Of a stretch of DNA of 64,000 nt, positions 63,983-64,000 are shown piece after piece. The notes beneath the pieces were generated by a model that saw only the letters and a list, made by a program, of their open reading frames with translations, was not told where the DNA came from and searched no databases. The number at the start of each line of letters is the position of its first letter. The stretch's first letter is position 1. Origin of the DNA: Stutzerimonas stutzeri. Lineage in GTDB: Bacteria; Pseudomonadota; Gammaproteobacteria; Pseudomonadales; Pseudomonadaceae. The translations under genes were made by a program, and so were the position numbers. The stretch spans positions 2,914,001-2,978,000 of the forward strand of contig NC_015740.1 of NCBI RefSeq assembly GCF_000219605.1. The letters run 5' to 3'.

Positions 63983-64000
63983 AGCCGAAAGAAAAATCAG

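Overview
The window is GC-rich DNA from a pseudomonad. The core gene order mexK-mexJ-mexL ... rsmJ ... tsaB-adk-ppc matches the order I know from Pseudomonas aeruginosa, and the family complement (pxp cluster, bfd/bfr, crbS/mxtR-like kinase, azlCD, ydbH-ynbE-ydbL, polB) suits a Stutzerimonas/Pseudomonas chromosome. Species is inferred from recall of synteny, not from a search.

Layout. 1-7 kb: a truncated metallo-beta-lactamase-fold gene, a glutathione transferase with a divergent TetR regulator, and a MexJK-type RND pump with divergent MexL. 7-24 kb: translation and housekeeping genes (rsmJ, tsaB, adk, ppc, lysS, prfB with its programmed frameshift), a lipoprotein/OmpA pair, a DUF1704 metallopeptidase-like gene followed by a fragment of a Bax-inhibitor-like membrane protein, DUF533 and an Old-Yellow-Enzyme reductase. 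24-33 kb: a molybdopterin oxidoreductase, recJ, and a MarR regulator divergent from a 5-oxoprolinase operon (pxpA-pxpB-pxpC-DUF1445-NRAMP-like carrier), the counterpart of the Bacillus ycsFGI/kip cluster. 33-41 kb: YaeQ, a diguanylate cyclase, Fur-boxed bfd and bfr, an FKBP isomerase, tRNA-Asp and tRNA-Val with a clear promoter and terminator, rdgC, an LplT-like carrier overlapping azlD/azlC, and a GNAT enzyme. 41-55 kb: the SSF-histidine kinase CrbS/MxtR, a MgtC/DUF4010 membrane protein, rmuC, a Sel1 protein, an intergenic region with an inverted pair of DnaA boxes, ydbH-ynbE-ydbL and DNA polymerase II.

At about 55.47 kb the core ends. A 23-nt 3' end of a serine-type tRNA, still followed by a Rho-independent terminator but lacking the rest of the tRNA, marks an island attachment site. 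Everything to its right is accessory: integrase-arm-like direct repeats, a lower-GC winged-helix protein, a palindrome-rich gap, and the 3' end of a BREX phage-defence operon (pglZ, brxL, on the minus strand).

The most interesting element lies directly upstream of pglZ, where pglX would be expected: a tightly coupled trio of a HicA-like small protein, a radical-SAM enzyme and a thymidylate-kinase-like P-loop kinase, with start/stop overlaps or a 1-nt gap and a hairpin separating it from pglZ. A radical-SAM enzyme beside a nucleotide kinase resembles the logic of viperin/CMPK2, but the radical-SAM protein is not a viperin by motif. I propose it as a candidate nucleotide-modifying accessory module of BREX. 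The upstream BREX genes, if present, lie past the right edge.
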